Counted from the first letter of the stretch, positions 1 to 9,709 are shown. The stretch: DNA of 64,000 bases from Oceanicola sp. 22II-s10i (GCF_002210105.1 NZ_AQQU01000009.1:105847-169846), one strand, 5' to 3'. Made by a program: numbers and translations. Notes: generated by a model not told the origin, from the letters alone.

Positions 1-1
1 G

Positions 2-625
2 ACGCGGGCCGAACCCGGCGCCTTCGTCGCGCCGCAGGACCTGCTGGACCAGAACGCCACCGGCAGCGCGGAGCACGATGCGCTGGTCGATCCGCGGGTC
101 AAGGCGATCATCGCCATCGGGCCGTGGGGCCGGAACCGCGATTTCTTTGACGCCGACAGTCTGGCCGGGCTGAAGAAGCCGCTGATGATCGTGGCGGGCA
201 GTCAGGACGACGTGTCGCAATATCCTGCGATGCGCCAGATCTTCGAGGAGACGACCGGCACCGACCGTTACCTGCTGACCTACGTCTCGGCCAACCACAA
301 CGCCGCGGCCCCGATGCCGGCGCCGGCGGAATCCTATGCGTTTTCCGAGAAGCTGGGCTGGGCGCCGTTCGAACACTATGGCGATGCGGTCTGGGACAAC
401 GTGCGGATGAACAACATCCTCCAGCATTTCGCGACGGCCTTCATGGACCTGAACCTGAAGGGCGAGGCCGGGATGGCCGAGTATCTGGACCTGACCGAGA
501 ATGCCGAGGACGGCGTCTGGTCGCGCACCGATACGGGTGAGCCCAAGGATGACGACACCTACTGGAAGGGTTTCGGCAACCGCACGGCCAAGGGCCTGCG
601 GATGGAGAAGCTGACCGCGCAGTGA
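2..625 (+). CDS. alpha/beta hydrolase, dienelactone hydrolase-like (5' truncated by window)
   Basis: The frame is open from base 2, so the N-terminal half, including the nucleophile elbow, lies outside the window. The visible 207 residues carry a strand-loop of the kind that holds the acid residue (LMIVAGSQDDV) and a histidine in the SANHNAAAP segment, which is where the last two members of a Ser-Asp-His triad usually sit. The rest is an alpha-helical cap-like tail. Predicted dienelactone hydrolases and PAF-acetylhydrolase-like proteins have this layout. Substrate is unknown. It ends 25 bp before the convergent phosphatase gene. Confidence 0.6.
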   Translation, partial: TRAEPGAFVAPQDLLDQNATGSAEHDALVDPRVKAIIAIGPWGRNRDFFDADSLAGLKKPLMIVAGSQDDVSQYPAMRQIFEETTGTDRYLLTYVSANHNAAAPMPAPAESYAFSEKLGWAPFEHYGDAVWDNVRMNNILQHFATAFMDLNLKGEAGMAEYLDLTENAEDGVWSRTDTGEPKDDDTYWKGFGNRTAKGLRMEKLTAQ

Positions 626-650
626 GGCATTGGACCGGCGGCGGCGCGGA

Positions 651-1154
651 TCAGCGTGGCCGCCGGTCGATCACCTCGCGGATCAGGTCGCGCTGCGCAT
701 CGGTCTCGGGCACCTCGACACCACGCGCGGCGCTGACGATCCGCATCGCCTCTGCCGCCGATCCGGCTCCGCAGAGGCAGGACACCAAAGTCCCGGACCG
801 GCCGATACCACCCCGGCAATGCACGGCGATCCCGCCTCCGGCTGCCAGCCGGGCGCGGAGTTCGGACAGCAGGGCCCGGAAAGCGGCCGCATCCTCGGGT
901 ATGCCGTAGTCGGCCACGGGGAAGTGGAGGAACCGAAGCCCGGCGGCAGCCGCCGCATCCGCTTCTGCCGCTAAGCCGAGTCCGGCGGACTCTTCGACCT
1001 CCAGCAACGAGACCAGCGCATCGGCTCCTGCCCCGCGGATCGCCGCCATGTCGCGAGCCAGCGCCGCGGCGGCGGGGCGGGGCATGATGAAAAGCCGCCC
1101 GCCTGTGGCGGACGGCACTTCGAAGATTCGCAGGGCGTCGGCCCCGTCGCTCAG
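651..1154 (-). CDS. dual-specificity/tyrosine phosphatase-like protein
   Basis: About 167 residues with the cysteine-phosphatase signature HCRGGIGRSG (nucleophile Cys113, Arg119, counted from the CTG at 1154) and a general-acid Asp about 31 residues upstream in VADYGIPE. The preceding LRIFEVPSATGGRLF segment fits the N-terminus of this family, which argues for a start near 1154 overlapping the stop of the upstream yghU-type gene. That start would be CTG; a GTG about 12 codons in and an ATG (MPRP) are alternatives. Probably translationally coupled to the upstream gene. Substrate, whether phosphoprotein or small molecule, is unknown. Confidence 0.7.
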   Translation of the reverse strand: MSDGADALRIFEVPSATGGRLFIMPRPAAAALARDMAAIRGAGADALVSLLEVEESAGLGLAAEADAAAAAGLRFLHFPVADYGIPEDAAAFRALLSELRARLAAGGGIAVHCRGGIGRSGTLVSCLCGAGSAAEAMRIVSAARGVEVPETDAQRDLIREVIDRRPR

Positions 1155-2023
1155 CTTTCGCCGCCTTCCAGCTTGTCCTGCGTGCGCAGGTCGAAATCGC
1201 TGGCGTCGTGGCGTTCGTGCAGCTGCTGGCTCAGGTCGCCCGAGGTGCGGTTGACGATCCGACCCCGCTTGACCGCCGGCCGCTGCGCCATGTTTTCGGC
1301 CCAGCGGATGACGTTGGTGTAGCTGTCGGCCTCGAGGAACTTGGCCGCGCCGTAGACCACGTTCTTGACCAGCCCGCCATACCACGGCCAGACGGCCATA
1401 TCGGCGATGGAATATTCGGACCCGCCAAGGAACTCGGCTTCGCCCAGACGGCGGTCGAGAACGTCGAGCTGGCGTTTGACCTCCATCGTGAAGCGGTCGA
1501 TCGGATACTGCCAGCGCTCTGGCGCGTAGCTGTAGAAATGGCCGAAGCCCCCGCCCAGGTACGGGGCCGAGCCCTGCAGCCAGAACAGCCAGTTCAGCGC
1601 CTCGGTCCGGGCCGCGCCCTTTGGCAGGAAGGCGTCGAACTTGTCGGCGAGGTGCAGCAGGATCGCGCCGGATTCGAAAACCCGCACGGGCTCGGGGCCG
1701 GAGCGGTCCAGCAGCGCGGGGATCTTGGAGTTGGGGTTGATGTCGACAAAGCCCGATCCGAACTGGTTGCCCTCGTGAATGCGGATCAGCCATGCGTCGT
1801 ATTCGGCATCGGAATGGCCCGCCGCCAGCAGTTCTTCGAACATGATCGTCACCTTCACCCCGTTGGGCGTGGCGAGCGAATAGAGCTGGAACGGGTGCTT
1901 GCCGACCGGCAGTTCCTTGTCATGGGTCGGCCCGGCAATGGGTCGGTTGATGTTGGCGAACCGGCCGCCGCTTTCCTGTTTCCATTCCCAGACGTCTGGC
2001 GGCGTGTAGGTGTCGTTCGGCAT
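1151..2023 (-). CDS. yghU: YghU-type glutathione transferase / disulfide-bond oxidoreductase
   Basis: A 290-residue protein of the YghU/Nu-class GST family. It has an N-terminal extension, a thioredoxin-like domain (NGVKVTIMFEELL, then the NPNSKIPALLD cis-proline loop and the ESGAILLHLADK glutathione gamma-glutamyl site), and an all-helical C-terminal domain from about residue 130 with WLFWLQGSAPYLGGGFGHF. Family members reduce disulfides or organic hydroperoxides using glutathione or glutathionyl-spermidine. An ATG preceded by GGAGGACGAAC supports the start. The 3' end overlaps the phosphatase gene start by 4 bp if that gene begins at 1154. Confidence 0.85.
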   Translation of the reverse strand: MPNDTYTPPDVWEWKQESGGRFANINRPIAGPTHDKELPVGKHPFQLYSLATPNGVKVTIMFEELLAAGHSDAEYDAWLIRIHEGNQFGSGFVDINPNSKIPALLDRSGPEPVRVFESGAILLHLADKFDAFLPKGAARTEALNWLFWLQGSAPYLGGGFGHFYSYAPERWQYPIDRFTMEVKRQLDVLDRRLGEAEFLGGSEYSIADMAVWPWYGGLVKNVVYGAAKFLEADSYTNVIRWAENMAQRPAVKRGRIVNRTSGDLSQQLHERHDASDFDLRTQDKLEGGES

Positions 2024-2099
2024 GTTCGTCCTCCGGTGCAGGGTTTCCGGTGGGGACTAGACACCTAACGCCCGCGATGGACAACCGTCCCCCGCCAGA

Positions 2100-2684
2100 T
2101 CACAGCGGGAGGGGTTTGATCATCAGCACCCATTCGCGGGTATCGGTCACCCAATCGCCCGGATCGCAAGGAAGTCGGGCGGTTTCGACATAGCCCTCGC
2201 GGGCGTAGAGCCGCATCGCCCCGTCGTTCTGGGCCGATACGACGAGGCTCATCCGGTTCTGCCCCTCGCTGCGGGCGATCCGTTCCGCGATCCCGAGCAG
2301 CCGCTTCCCCAACCCCTTGCCGCGATGCTCCGGATAGCTGGCCAGCACGTTGACGTACCACGAGTCGGGCGCGAGATTTTCGAGCTCGATGAGTGGACGG
2401 AACAGGGCGGGGATGTCGTCGGTCACTGGCTCCGGCTCCGGTCCGATGACGTAGCCGGTCAGCCCGGCGACGGCGCCTTCTCCGAAGTCCGCGACGACGA
2501 TCTCGCCCGCCCCGGCCTTTTCGGCCTGACGGGCGCGGCCGATATCCCAGGGGTCCTGCCCCGGCAGGGCCAGACCGGTCCAGACATGCAGCGGCAGGCC
2601 TTCACCGGCGAAAAAGACGAGCTCCGCCAGTTCTGCCGCATCGCGGGTCGTCGCCAGCCGGAACGGCGGGTCGAGGTCGATCAT
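2100..2684 (-). CDS. GNAT family N-acetyltransferase
   Basis: The 194-residue protein has a GNAT fold. The acetyl-CoA-binding motif A is visible as YPEHRGKGLGKRLL (R/Q-x-x-G-x-G/A), preceded by a strand WYVNVLA and followed by the SAQNDGAMRLYAREGY segment typical of motif B. A longer open frame exists upstream, but the ATG at 2684 has a good ribosome-binding site (AAGGGAGG, about 8 nt upstream) and starts just before the first conserved strand. It is divergent from the DUF1989 gene with a gap of about 60 bp. Acceptor substrate is unknown. Confidence 0.8.
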   Translation of the reverse strand: MIDLDPPFRLATTRDAAELAELVFFAGEGLPLHVWTGLALPGQDPWDIGRARQAEKAGAGEIVVADFGEGAVAGLTGYVIGPEPEPVTDDIPALFRPLIELENLAPDSWYVNVLASYPEHRGKGLGKRLLGIAERIARSEGQNRMSLVVSAQNDGAMRLYAREGYVETARLPCDPGDWVTDTREWVLMIKPLPL

Positions 2685-2746
2685 GCCGGGTCCTCCCTTG
2701 CGCTCCGCGATTGCCAGTACCGGCGGCGCGGGGCATCCTCCTGTCC

Positions 2747-3589
2747 ATGAGCGAACCATACGACGCAGCCGCCCGCCGCGCTATCCCGCCGGTGATCTGC
2801 TACCCGACCGACACCCTGCCCCGGCCCGACCTGCCGCTTTACCAGAGCGCGCTGCGGGACGCCTCGGTGGTTGAGACCGTCACCGTCCCGCCCCGCGACG
2901 CCCGCGCCTTTCGCGCTGCAGCCGGTCAGTTCTTTCGGATCCGCTGCGGCGAGGGGCCGCAGGTCGGGGACCTCAACCTCTGGGCGGCGGGGAACCTGTC
3001 GGAACGGTTCTACTCCGGCAAGACCCGCGCGCTGCACGGGACGCACCTGACCACCGGGGACCGGATGTGGTCCGCCTTTCCCTACCTGCGGCCGATGGCG
3101 ACCATCGTGGGGGATTCACTGGGCTGGTATGGACAGGACGAATTCGGCGGGCGGGTGCATGACGTCATCGGCACGCGCTGCGATCCGCACACGCACCACC
3201 TGCTGAGCGGTCAGGATTATCACCACTGCTGCCATTCCAACCTGACCCGCGCCGTGGTGGCCGAGACCGGGATGCCGGTGGCCGAAGCGGCGGCGCAGGT
3301 GCATGACGTGCTCAACGTCTTCATGTGCACCGGCTTCACCCGCGACACGTCGCAATATTTCATGAAGGCCTCGCCCGTGCGACCCGGCGATCACCTCGAC
3401 TTCTTCGCGGAAATCGACCTGATCGGCACGCTGTCGGCCTGTCCGGGCGGCGATTGTTCGTCCGAACATTCCAGCGACACCGCCGCCTGCCACCCGCTGG
3501 TGGTGGAGATCCTCGCCCCCCGCCCCGGCGCGCTGGAGGGATGGGACAGCCCGGCGCCGAACGGCTATTCCGGCACCCACGGGCTCTAG
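2747..3589 (+). CDS. urea carboxylase-associated family protein (DUF1989)
   Basis: A 280-residue DUF1989-type protein. Recognisable features are QFFRIRCGEGPQVGDLNLW near residue 70, the FYSGKTRALHGTHLTTGDR segment, and a Cys/His-rich stretch CDPHTHHLLSGQDYHHCCHS suggestive of metal binding. The family is found near urea carboxylase/allophanate hydrolase or aminomethyltransferase genes in other bacteria; none of those is present here. The ATG at 2747 is the start closest to the conserved region. Its stop overlaps the stop of the convergent aldo/keto reductase gene by 4 bp. The reaction is not established. Confidence 0.75.
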   Translation: MSEPYDAAARRAIPPVICYPTDTLPRPDLPLYQSALRDASVVETVTVPPRDARAFRAAAGQFFRIRCGEGPQVGDLNLWAAGNLSERFYSGKTRALHGTHLTTGDRMWSAFPYLRPMATIVGDSLGWYGQDEFGGRVHDVIGTRCDPHTHHLLSGQDYHHCCHSNLTRAVVAETGMPVAEAAAQVHDVLNVFMCTGFTRDTSQYFMKASPVRPGDHLDFFAEIDLIGTLSACPGGDCSSEHSSDTAACHPLVVEILAPRPGALEGWDSPAPNGYSGTHGL

Positions 3590-4575
3590 CAGTAGCGCTC
3601 GACCGCCATCATCTGGTTGTCCGCATAGCGGTCGCCATGGGCGAAGCCTGCGGGCAGAAGCCGGTCGATCTCGGCCCGGTCGGCGTCGGTCAGCGACAGG
3701 GTCGCCGCGTCCAGCCATTCGTTCAGGTGTTCGACGGTCCGCGTGCCGGGGATCGGGATCAGGTGATCGCCCCGGTCGAGGATCCACGCCAGCGCCAGCG
3801 CGGCGGTCGTGGTGCCCTTTGCCTTGGCAAAGGCGCGGAAACCGTCGATGGCCGCGACGTTGGCCGCGTAGTTCGGCGGCTGGAACCGGGGATTGGCCCG
3901 ACGGAAGTCGCCCTCGGCCATGCCCGCCGGATCGACCGAGGTTTCGCCCAGCATCCCGCGCGCCAGCGGCGAGAACGGGACAAAGGCCACGCCCAGTTCC
4001 TTGCAGAGCCGGATAAGCCCCAGTTCCGGTTGCCGCGACCAGAGCGAATATTCGTTCTGCACCGCCCGGCAGGGATGCACCGCATGGGCCCGCCGCAGGG
4101 TGTGGGGCGCGATTTCGGACAGGCCGTAGCCGTCGATCAGCCCCTCCTCGATGAAGCTGACCAGCGTTTCGACGACGGCCTCGACCTCGATCGAATGGTC
4201 ACGGCGGTGGATGTAGTAGAGCTCCACCTTGTCACGGTTCAGCTTCTTGAGGCTCTTCTCAAGTTCCTCGCGCAGATGGCCCGCCGTGTTGTCGATCCGG
4301 CGCGGCGGGCCGGGGATGATCCCGCCCTTGGTCGCGATGGTGACATTCTCGCCGCGCGTCTTCAGCCATTCGCCCAGCACCGCCTCGCTGCGGCCAAGGC
4401 CGTACATGTTCGACGTGTCCCAGAAGTCGATCCCGGCGGCAAAGGCCGCGTCCAGCGTATCGAGCGATGTCGCGTCGTCCGCCGCACCGAAGAAGCCCGC
4501 AAAACTCATCGCGCCGAACCCGACCGCGCCGACCATGGGCCCGCCGGCCCCGAGTTGCCGCTTGGGGAAACTCAT
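3586..4575 (-). CDS. aldo/keto reductase
   Basis: A 329-residue NADPH-dependent oxidoreductase of the AKR superfamily, YajO/Tas-like branch. The catalytic tetrad is visible: Asp53 and Tyr58 ([15 protein letters not shown]), Lys83 (IATKGG) and His123 (YYIHRRDH). The C-terminal [14 protein letters not shown] segment is the cofactor phosphate-binding loop. The ATG overlaps the deoD stop in an ATGA arrangement, so it is probably the last cistron of the nucleoside uptake/salvage operon. A role in reducing a sugar or aldehyde released downstream of nucleoside phosphorolysis is possible but is only inference. Confidence 0.85.
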   Translation of the reverse strand: MSFPKRQLGAGGPMVGAVGFGAMSFAGFFGAADDATSLDTLDAAFAAGIDFWDTSNMYGLGRSEAVLGEWLKTRGENVTIATKGGIIPGPPRRIDNTAGHLREELEKSLKKLNRDKVELYYIHRRDHSIEVEAVVETLVSFIEEGLIDGYGLSEIAPHTLRRAHAVHPCRAVQNEYSLWSRQPELGLIRLCKELGVAFVPFSPLARGMLGETSVDPAGMAEGDFRRANPRFQPPNYAANVAAIDGFRAFAKAKGTTTAALALAWILDRGDHLIPIPGTRTVEHLNEWLDAATLSLTDADRAEIDRLLPAGFAHGDRYADNQMMAVERYC

Positions 4576-5276
4576 ATGAACGCCGATGCGAGGGCGATTT
4601 CGACCATGTCTGAAAAGCTCCGCTCGCGGTCCTCGGAGGGCAGCGCCTCGCCCGTCAGCAGGTGGTCGGACACCGTCAGGATCGCCAGCGCGCGGCAGCC
4701 GTGGCGGGCGGCCAGCAGGTAGAGCTCGGCCGCTTCCATCTCGACGGCGAGGATGCCGTGGCGGGTCATCAGCTCGTTCAGGTCGGGGCGTTCGTCATAG
4801 AACACGTCCGAGGAATAGATCGGCCCGGTGTGCACCGTGACACCCCGGTCGGTCGCCTTGTGCCATGCCAGATGCGTCAACCGGAAATGCGCGGTCGGGG
4901 CGAAGTTCAGATCGCGCATGATGCCGCGCGACGGGGTCGACATGGTCGTGGCGCTCAGCCCCAGCACGATATCGCGGACCTTCACATGCTCCTGCATGGC
5001 GCCGCAGGACCCGATGCGGATCAGGGTCTTGGCACCGTAGTCGCGGATCAGCTCGTTCACGTAGATCGACAGCGACGGCATCCCCATGCCGGTGCCCTGC
5101 ACGGTGACGGGGTGGCCGTTCCACGTGCCGGTGTAGCCCAGCATCCCGCGCACCTCGTTGATGCAGCGGACATCGTCGAGGAAGGTCTCGGCCACCCATT
5201 TGGCCCGCATCGGGTCGCCGGGCAGCAGGACGGTTTCCGCGATATCTCCGGGCTTGGCCCCTATGTGAATTGACAT
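4572..5276 (-). CDS. deoD: purine-nucleoside phosphorylase DeoD-type
   Basis: A 234-residue protein that phosphorolyses purine (deoxy)nucleosides to base plus (deoxy)ribose-1-phosphate in the cytoplasm. Visible family signatures are the phosphate-binding GDPMRAK near residue 20, [25 protein letters not shown], the nucleoside-contacting VEMEAAELY and the catalytic-loop SDHLLTGE. The in-frame upstream extension is rejected because the ATG at 5276 has GGAGG about 9 nt upstream and gives the usual family length. It lies 13 bp after the permease stop and overlaps the aldo/keto reductase, so imported nucleosides would be processed by the same operon. Confidence 0.92.
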   Translation of the reverse strand: MSIHIGAKPGDIAETVLLPGDPMRAKWVAETFLDDVRCINEVRGMLGYTGTWNGHPVTVQGTGMGMPSLSIYVNELIRDYGAKTLIRIGSCGAMQEHVKVRDIVLGLSATTMSTPSRGIMRDLNFAPTAHFRLTHLAWHKATDRGVTVHTGPIYSSDVFYDERPDLNELMTRHGILAVEMEAAELYLLAARHGCRALAILTVSDHLLTGEALPSEDRERSFSDMVEIALASAFI

Positions 5277-5289
5277 CTGTAACGCCTCC

Positions 5290-6258
5290 TCAGCGTTCCT
5301 TGACATAGGGCTCGCCACCCGCGCGCGGCGGAATGGCCTTGCCGACGAAGCCCGCCAGAATGATGACCGTCAGGATGTAGGGCAGCGCGTCGAGCAGCTG
5401 GACCTGCACCCGGATGCTGGTGGCACGTTCGATCAGATCCGGCCTGAGCGCGAGCGCCTGAAGGAAGCCGAAGAGCATCGTGGCGAACAGTGCATACCAT
5501 GGGCGCCACTTAGAGAAGATCAGCGCGGCCAGTGCAATATACCCCCGGCCAGCGGACATATCCTTGACAAATCCGGCCTGTAGCGCGGTCGCGAGGTAGG
5601 CGCCAGCGATGCCGCAGAGCAGCCCGCAGATCCCGACCGCCGCATATCGCATACCAACCACGGACACGCCGGCGGTGTCGACAGCCGCCGGGTTTTCCCC
5701 GACCGCGCGCAGCCGCAGCCCGAAGCGCGTGCGGTAGAGGACCCACCACGTCGCGGGGACGGCGAGGAAGGCGAGGTAGACGAGGATGGTGTGGCCCGAG
5801 ATCACGTCGTGATAGATCGGCCCGAAGACGGGGACGTCGATCAGCTCGGTCGCGAAGGGCAGCGTGATCGGCTCGAACCGCGCGCCGCCGGACAGCGAGG
5901 GCGTGCGTCCGCCCTGCCGGAACCAGTCCTGCGCGATCAACACGGTCATCCCGGCGGCGAGGAAGTTGATCGCCACCCCCGAGATCAGCTGGTTGCCCCG
6001 GAAGGTGATCGAGGCGAGGCCGTGAAGTGCCGACAGCAGAACCGACGACAGGATCCCGGCCAGCAGTCCGACCCAGACCGAGCCGGTGACAAAGGCCACC
6101 GCCGCCGAGAAGAAGGCGGCGATCAGCATCTTGCCCTCGAGCCCGATGTCGAAGATCCCCGCCCGTTCGGAGAAAAGCCCGGCCAGACAGGCCAGCAGGA
6201 GCGGCGTGCCGAGGCGGATGGTCGAGTCCGCGATCTGCAGGAGCGTTGCGAAATCCAT
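5290..6258 (-). CDS. nucleoside ABC transporter permease (second subunit)
   Basis: A 322-residue integral membrane protein of the BmpC/NupQ-type permease family. It has about eight hydrophobic helices and the conserved [19 protein letters not shown] segment near residue 35. The EAA-like loop is [22 protein letters not shown] near residue 195. It pairs with the permease at 6888-7982, the ATPase and the BMP binding protein. Family members import purine or pyrimidine nucleosides. It is separated from the other permease by the LysE-type gene. Confidence 0.87.
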   Translation of the reverse strand: MDFATLLQIADSTIRLGTPLLLACLAGLFSERAGIFDIGLEGKMLIAAFFSAAVAFVTGSVWVGLLAGILSSVLLSALHGLASITFRGNQLISGVAINFLAAGMTVLIAQDWFRQGGRTPSLSGGARFEPITLPFATELIDVPVFGPIYHDVISGHTILVYLAFLAVPATWWVLYRTRFGLRLRAVGENPAAVDTAGVSVVGMRYAAVGICGLLCGIAGAYLATALQAGFVKDMSAGRGYIALAALIFSKWRPWYALFATMLFGFLQALALRPDLIERATSIRVQVQLLDALPYILTVIILAGFVGKAIPPRAGGEPYVKER

Positions 6259-6261
6259 GCC

Positions 6262-6885
6262 TCAGCTCCTCGACGTGGCCAGCTTGAACGCGAAGAAGGT
6301 GAACAGCACGCCCAGCGTCGCCTCCACCCCGCGCCGCGCCTTCAGGTAGACCGCGCGGACGGGCGAGGACGACAGCGCCAGCGCATAGCCCATGTGCCCG
6401 GCCAGCGACATCACGAAGGACCCGGCGAGGAACAGCGCGATCAGGTGCACCGGTGCCTCGTGGGTGGCCCCGACCGAGGCGATGGCGACCCAGAACACTG
6501 CCGCCTTGGGGTTGGTGATCTGCATCAGGTAGCCGGTCAGGAAGGCACGGGGCCGCGACAGCGGCGGCATCTCGGCGGGCCGGATCGCGCCGGGCTGCGC
6601 CGCCTTGCGGAACGCGCCATATGCCATCCACAGCAGGTAGGCCGAGCCGAGGATGCGCATCACCGTCAGCGTCCACGCCGCCTGCGCGACCAGCACGCCA
6701 AGGCCGATGACCGCCAGCGTGCCCATGGTGATCGAACCGGCGGCAACGCCTATGGCCGCGACGACGGCCGAGGCGCGACCGCGCGACATCGAGATGCCGA
6801 GCAGCATCGCCACCGCCGGGCCGGGTGACATGACGGCCACCAGCAGGATCGAATAGGCGGTCAGGAAACCGGGCAGATATTCCAT
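6262..6885 (-). CDS. LysE/RhtB family translocator
   Basis: A 207-residue membrane protein with the LysE signature VMSPGPAVAMLLG near residue 20 and about six hydrophobic helices, including TGYLMQITNPKAAVFW, a hallmark of the family. LysE/RhtB proteins export amino acids or other small metabolites. The start at 6885 lies 2 bp after the upstream permease stop, and its stop is 3 bp before the next permease start. It is therefore embedded in the nucleoside ABC transporter operon rather than next to it. An exporter inside an importer operon is unusual; relief of a purine or amino-acid overload is one possible reason. Confidence 0.88.
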   Translation of the reverse strand: MEYLPGFLTAYSILLVAVMSPGPAVAMLLGISMSRGRASAVVAAIGVAAGSITMGTLAVIGLGVLVAQAAWTLTVMRILGSAYLLWMAYGAFRKAAQPGAIRPAEMPPLSRPRAFLTGYLMQITNPKAAVFWVAIASVGATHEAPVHLIALFLAGSFVMSLAGHMGYALALSSSPVRAVYLKARRGVEATLGVLFTFFAFKLATSRS

Positions 6886-6887
6886 CG

Positions 6888-7982
6888 TCACGCCTCCCGC
6901 TTGCGCATGGCCATGAAGACCCGCTCCAGCGGGATCCGCACCATGTTGTCGAGCGCGCCGGTGAACAGGATCACCAGCGCCTGGATCACCACGATCAGTT
7001 CGCGCGGGATCGACGTCCACAGCGCCAGAACCGCCCCGCCCTGATAGAGGAACCCGAACAGCAGCGCCGCCAGCAGCACCCCGAACGGATGGTTCCGCCC
7101 CATCAGCGCCACCGCGATGCCGATGAAACCCGCACCCTCGGTCATGTTCAGGATCAGCCGCTCGGCCTCGCCCTGCGTCGTGTTGACGGCCATCATCCCG
7201 GCCAGCCCGCCCGAGATCAGCATGGTAACCACGATGATCCAAGTGGGCGAAATCCCGGCATAGCGCGCCCCGCTTTCCGAAAAGCCCTGCGCCCGGATCT
7301 CGTAGCCGAGCCTCGTCCGCCACAGCAGCAGCCAGACCGCCAGACAGGCCAGCAGCGCCACGAAGAACGTCACGTTCGCGGGCGCGCCACGGAACATGAT
7401 CGTCTCGGCGGTCGAGAACATGTCGCGGAAGGTCGGCAGGTGCGTGGGTTCGGGGAACTTGGCGGTGGCCGTGTCCATGGACCCCACGGGCTTCATCACG
7501 CCGACCAGAAGGTAGTTCAGCAGTGCGGCGGCGATGAAGTTGAACATGATAGTCGTGATGACGATGTGACTGCCCCGCTTGGCCTGCAGGATGGCCGGCA
7601 GGAACGCCCAAGCCGCGCCAAAGGCCGCCGCCCCGATGCACGACCCGATGATCGCAAGCGACCAGTGCGGCCAGGGGATGTAGAGACAGGCCAGCGCCAC
7701 GCCGAGCCCGCCGAGTGTCGCCTGCCCCTCGCCCCCGATGTTGAAGAGTCTTGCGTGGAAGGCGACCGAAACGGCGAGGCCGGTGAAGATGAAGTTGGTC
7801 GCGTAATAGAGCATGTAGCCCCAGCCCGACGACTTCATCACCGTGCCGTTCCACATCAGCGCGAAGGCCTCGACCGGGTTTTCCCCGATGGCGAGGATCA
7901 CCAGCGCCGACAGGATCGCGGCCAGCAGCAGCGAGATCAGCGGGATCAGGACCACGTCGGCCCATGCGGGCATTCTATCCAT
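6888..7982 (-). CDS. nucleoside ABC transporter permease (first subunit)
   Basis: A 364-residue permease of the BmpB/NupP-type family. It has a hydrophobic N-terminus, the conserved FHARLFNIGGEGQATLGGL motif near residue 75, and the loop TRLGYEIRAQGFSESGARYAGI near residue 220 that contacts the ATPase. It starts about 60 bp after the ATPase stop and is followed directly by the LysE-type gene. Predicted to form a heterodimer with the permease at 5290-6258. Confidence 0.87.
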   Translation of the reverse strand: MDRMPAWADVVLIPLISLLLAAILSALVILAIGENPVEAFALMWNGTVMKSSGWGYMLYYATNFIFTGLAVSVAFHARLFNIGGEGQATLGGLGVALACLYIPWPHWSLAIIGSCIGAAAFGAAWAFLPAILQAKRGSHIVITTIMFNFIAAALLNYLLVGVMKPVGSMDTATAKFPEPTHLPTFRDMFSTAETIMFRGAPANVTFFVALLACLAVWLLLWRTRLGYEIRAQGFSESGARYAGISPTWIIVVTMLISGGLAGMMAVNTTQGEAERLILNMTEGAGFIGIAVALMGRNHPFGVLLAALLFGFLYQGGAVLALWTSIPRELIVVIQALVILFTGALDNMVRIPLERVFMAMRKREA

Positions 7983-8039
7983 TCCGCGTCCCCCGGTCCC
8001 GTTGCGCGGGCGTGGCCCTCGGTTCGTCCTGCACCACGC

Positions 8040-9644
8040 TCAATGCCCCTTCTCCGCCGCCACCTCGGCGGTCTTCTGTTCCAGTTGCCGGTCCACGGCC
8101 TTCCAGTCGGCCTCGCCCGGCTCGCCCTCGATCCCGGCCATCAACAGCCCCAGCTCGCGCTCGTCCGTCTGCGCGGGGTCGCGGAAGCCCATGATCCGGC
8201 CGTCGAACATCACCGCGATCCGGTCGCTGAGCGACATGATCTCGTCCAGTTCGACCGAAACCAGCAGGATCGCCGCGCCCTGATCGCGCAGGCGGACGAT
8301 TTCCTGATGGATGAACTCGATCGCCCCGATGTCCACGCCGCGCGTCGGCTGGCCGACCAGCAGGAGGTCCGGGTTCTGTTCGATCTCGCGCGCCAGCACG
8401 ATCTTCTGCTGGTTCCCGCCCGAGAAGTTGCGCGCGGCAAGGCGCGGGTTCGGTGGACGCACGTCGAACCGCTGCATCTTGCCCTCGGCCTCTTCGACGA
8501 TGGCCGCGTTGTTCATCAGCGGACCGCGCCGCCACTTGGGATCGTCGTGGTAGCCGAAGATCGTGTTTTCCCACGCGGTGTATTCCATGATGAGCCCTTC
8601 GCGCTGCCGGTCCTCCGGCACATGCGCGATGCTCTTGCGGCGGCGCGACCGGCCGTCGGACCTGGCCCCCGACAGCGCGATCTCCTCGCCCAGCATCCGG
8701 ACGCGGCCGGTGCCGCTCAGGATGCCGCCCAGAACCTGCATCAGTTCGGACTGCCCGTTCCCGGCCACCCCGGCGATGCCGAGGATTTCACCCCGACGTA
8801 TTTCGAACCCGATGCCCTTGACCCGCTCGACCCCGTCGTCGTCGGTGACGCGCAGGTCCTCGACGGACAGCACCGTCTCGCCGGGTATCGCGGGTTTCTT
8901 GTCCACCCGCAGCAGCACCTTGCGGCCGACCATCAGCTCGGCCAGTTCCTCGGGGCTGGTCTCGGCGGTCTTGACCGTCGCCGTCATCTCGCCCCGCCGC
9001 ATGACGCTGACGGTGTCGGTGATCTCCATGATCTCGCGCAGCTTGTGGGTGATCAGGATGATCGTCTTGCCCTCGGACCGCAGGTTGTCGAGGATCCGGA
9101 ACAGGTGATCCGCCTCGGCGGGTGTCAGCACGCCCGTGGGTTCGTCGAGGATCAGGATATCGGCCTGCCGATACAGCGCCTTGAGGATCTCGACCCGCTG
9201 CTGGTGGCCGACGGACAGGTCCTCGATCAGCGCATCGGGATCGACGTTCAGCTCGTATTCCTCGGCCATCTGCCTGAGCGTCTTGCGCGCCTTGGCCAGC
9301 GACGGGCGCAGCAGCCGCCCTTCCTCGGCGCCGAGGATGACGTTTTCCAGGACGGTGAAGTTCTCGACCAGCTTGAAGTGCTGGAACACCATGCCGATGC
9401 CCGCGCGGATCGCGGCCTGGCTGTCGGGGATCTCGGTCTTCTTCCCGCTGATGAAAATCTCGCCCCGGTCGGCGCGGTAAAAGCCGTAGAGGATCGACAT
9501 CAGCGTCGATTTCCCCGCCCCGTTTTCGCCGATGATCCCGTGGATCGTGCCCGGCATCACGCGGATGGAAATGTCCTTGTTCGCCTGAACAGGGCCGAAG
9601 GCTTTGGATATGCCCTTGAGTTCGATGGCGGGAGTGTCGGTCAT
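8040..9644 (-). CDS. nucleoside ABC transporter ATP-binding protein (two-domain)
   Basis: A 534-residue protein with two tandem ABC modules, the RbsA/NupO arrangement. The N-terminal module has Walker A GENGAGKST, signature LSVGHQQRV and Walker B ILILDEPTGVLTP. The C-terminal module has a degenerate Walker A (GVAGNGQSE), signature FSGGNQQK and Walker B LLLVGQPTRGVD, as is usual in the family. The ATG at 9644 starts MTDTPAIELKGISKAFG. The longer upstream frame is rejected because the conserved domain begins just after this Met. It energises the two permeases. Confidence 0.88.
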   Translation of the reverse strand: MTDTPAIELKGISKAFGPVQANKDISIRVMPGTIHGIIGENGAGKSTLMSILYGFYRADRGEIFISGKKTEIPDSQAAIRAGIGMVFQHFKLVENFTVLENVILGAEEGRLLRPSLAKARKTLRQMAEEYELNVDPDALIEDLSVGHQQRVEILKALYRQADILILDEPTGVLTPAEADHLFRILDNLRSEGKTIILITHKLREIMEITDTVSVMRRGEMTATVKTAETSPEELAELMVGRKVLLRVDKKPAIPGETVLSVEDLRVTDDDGVERVKGIGFEIRRGEILGIAGVAGNGQSELMQVLGGILSGTGRVRMLGEEIALSGARSDGRSRRRKSIAHVPEDRQREGLIMEYTAWENTIFGYHDDPKWRRGPLMNNAAIVEEAEGKMQRFDVRPPNPRLAARNFSGGNQQKIVLAREIEQNPDLLLVGQPTRGVDIGAIEFIHQEIVRLRDQGAAILLVSVELDEIMSLSDRIAVMFDGRIMGFRDPAQTDERELGLLMAGIEGEPGEADWKAVDRQLEQKTAEVAAEKGH

Positions 9645-9709
9645 GTGGTCAGGTCCCCGGACTGACGCGGCGCGGCCCGGCATCCGGGCCCCGCCTACAT
9701 GGGAGCGGA

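Noticed and set aside
651..1793. 380-codon phosphatase reading frame starting at 1793
   Set aside because: The N-terminal two thirds are out-of-frame shadow of the yghU-type gene; only the last 167 codons are phosphatase-like.
7089..9665. 858-codon open frame on the plus strand
   Set aside because: It is the antisense shadow of the nucleoside transporter permease and ATPase genes, whose motifs (Walker A/B, permease loops) are intact. Long shadow frames are common in high-GC DNA.
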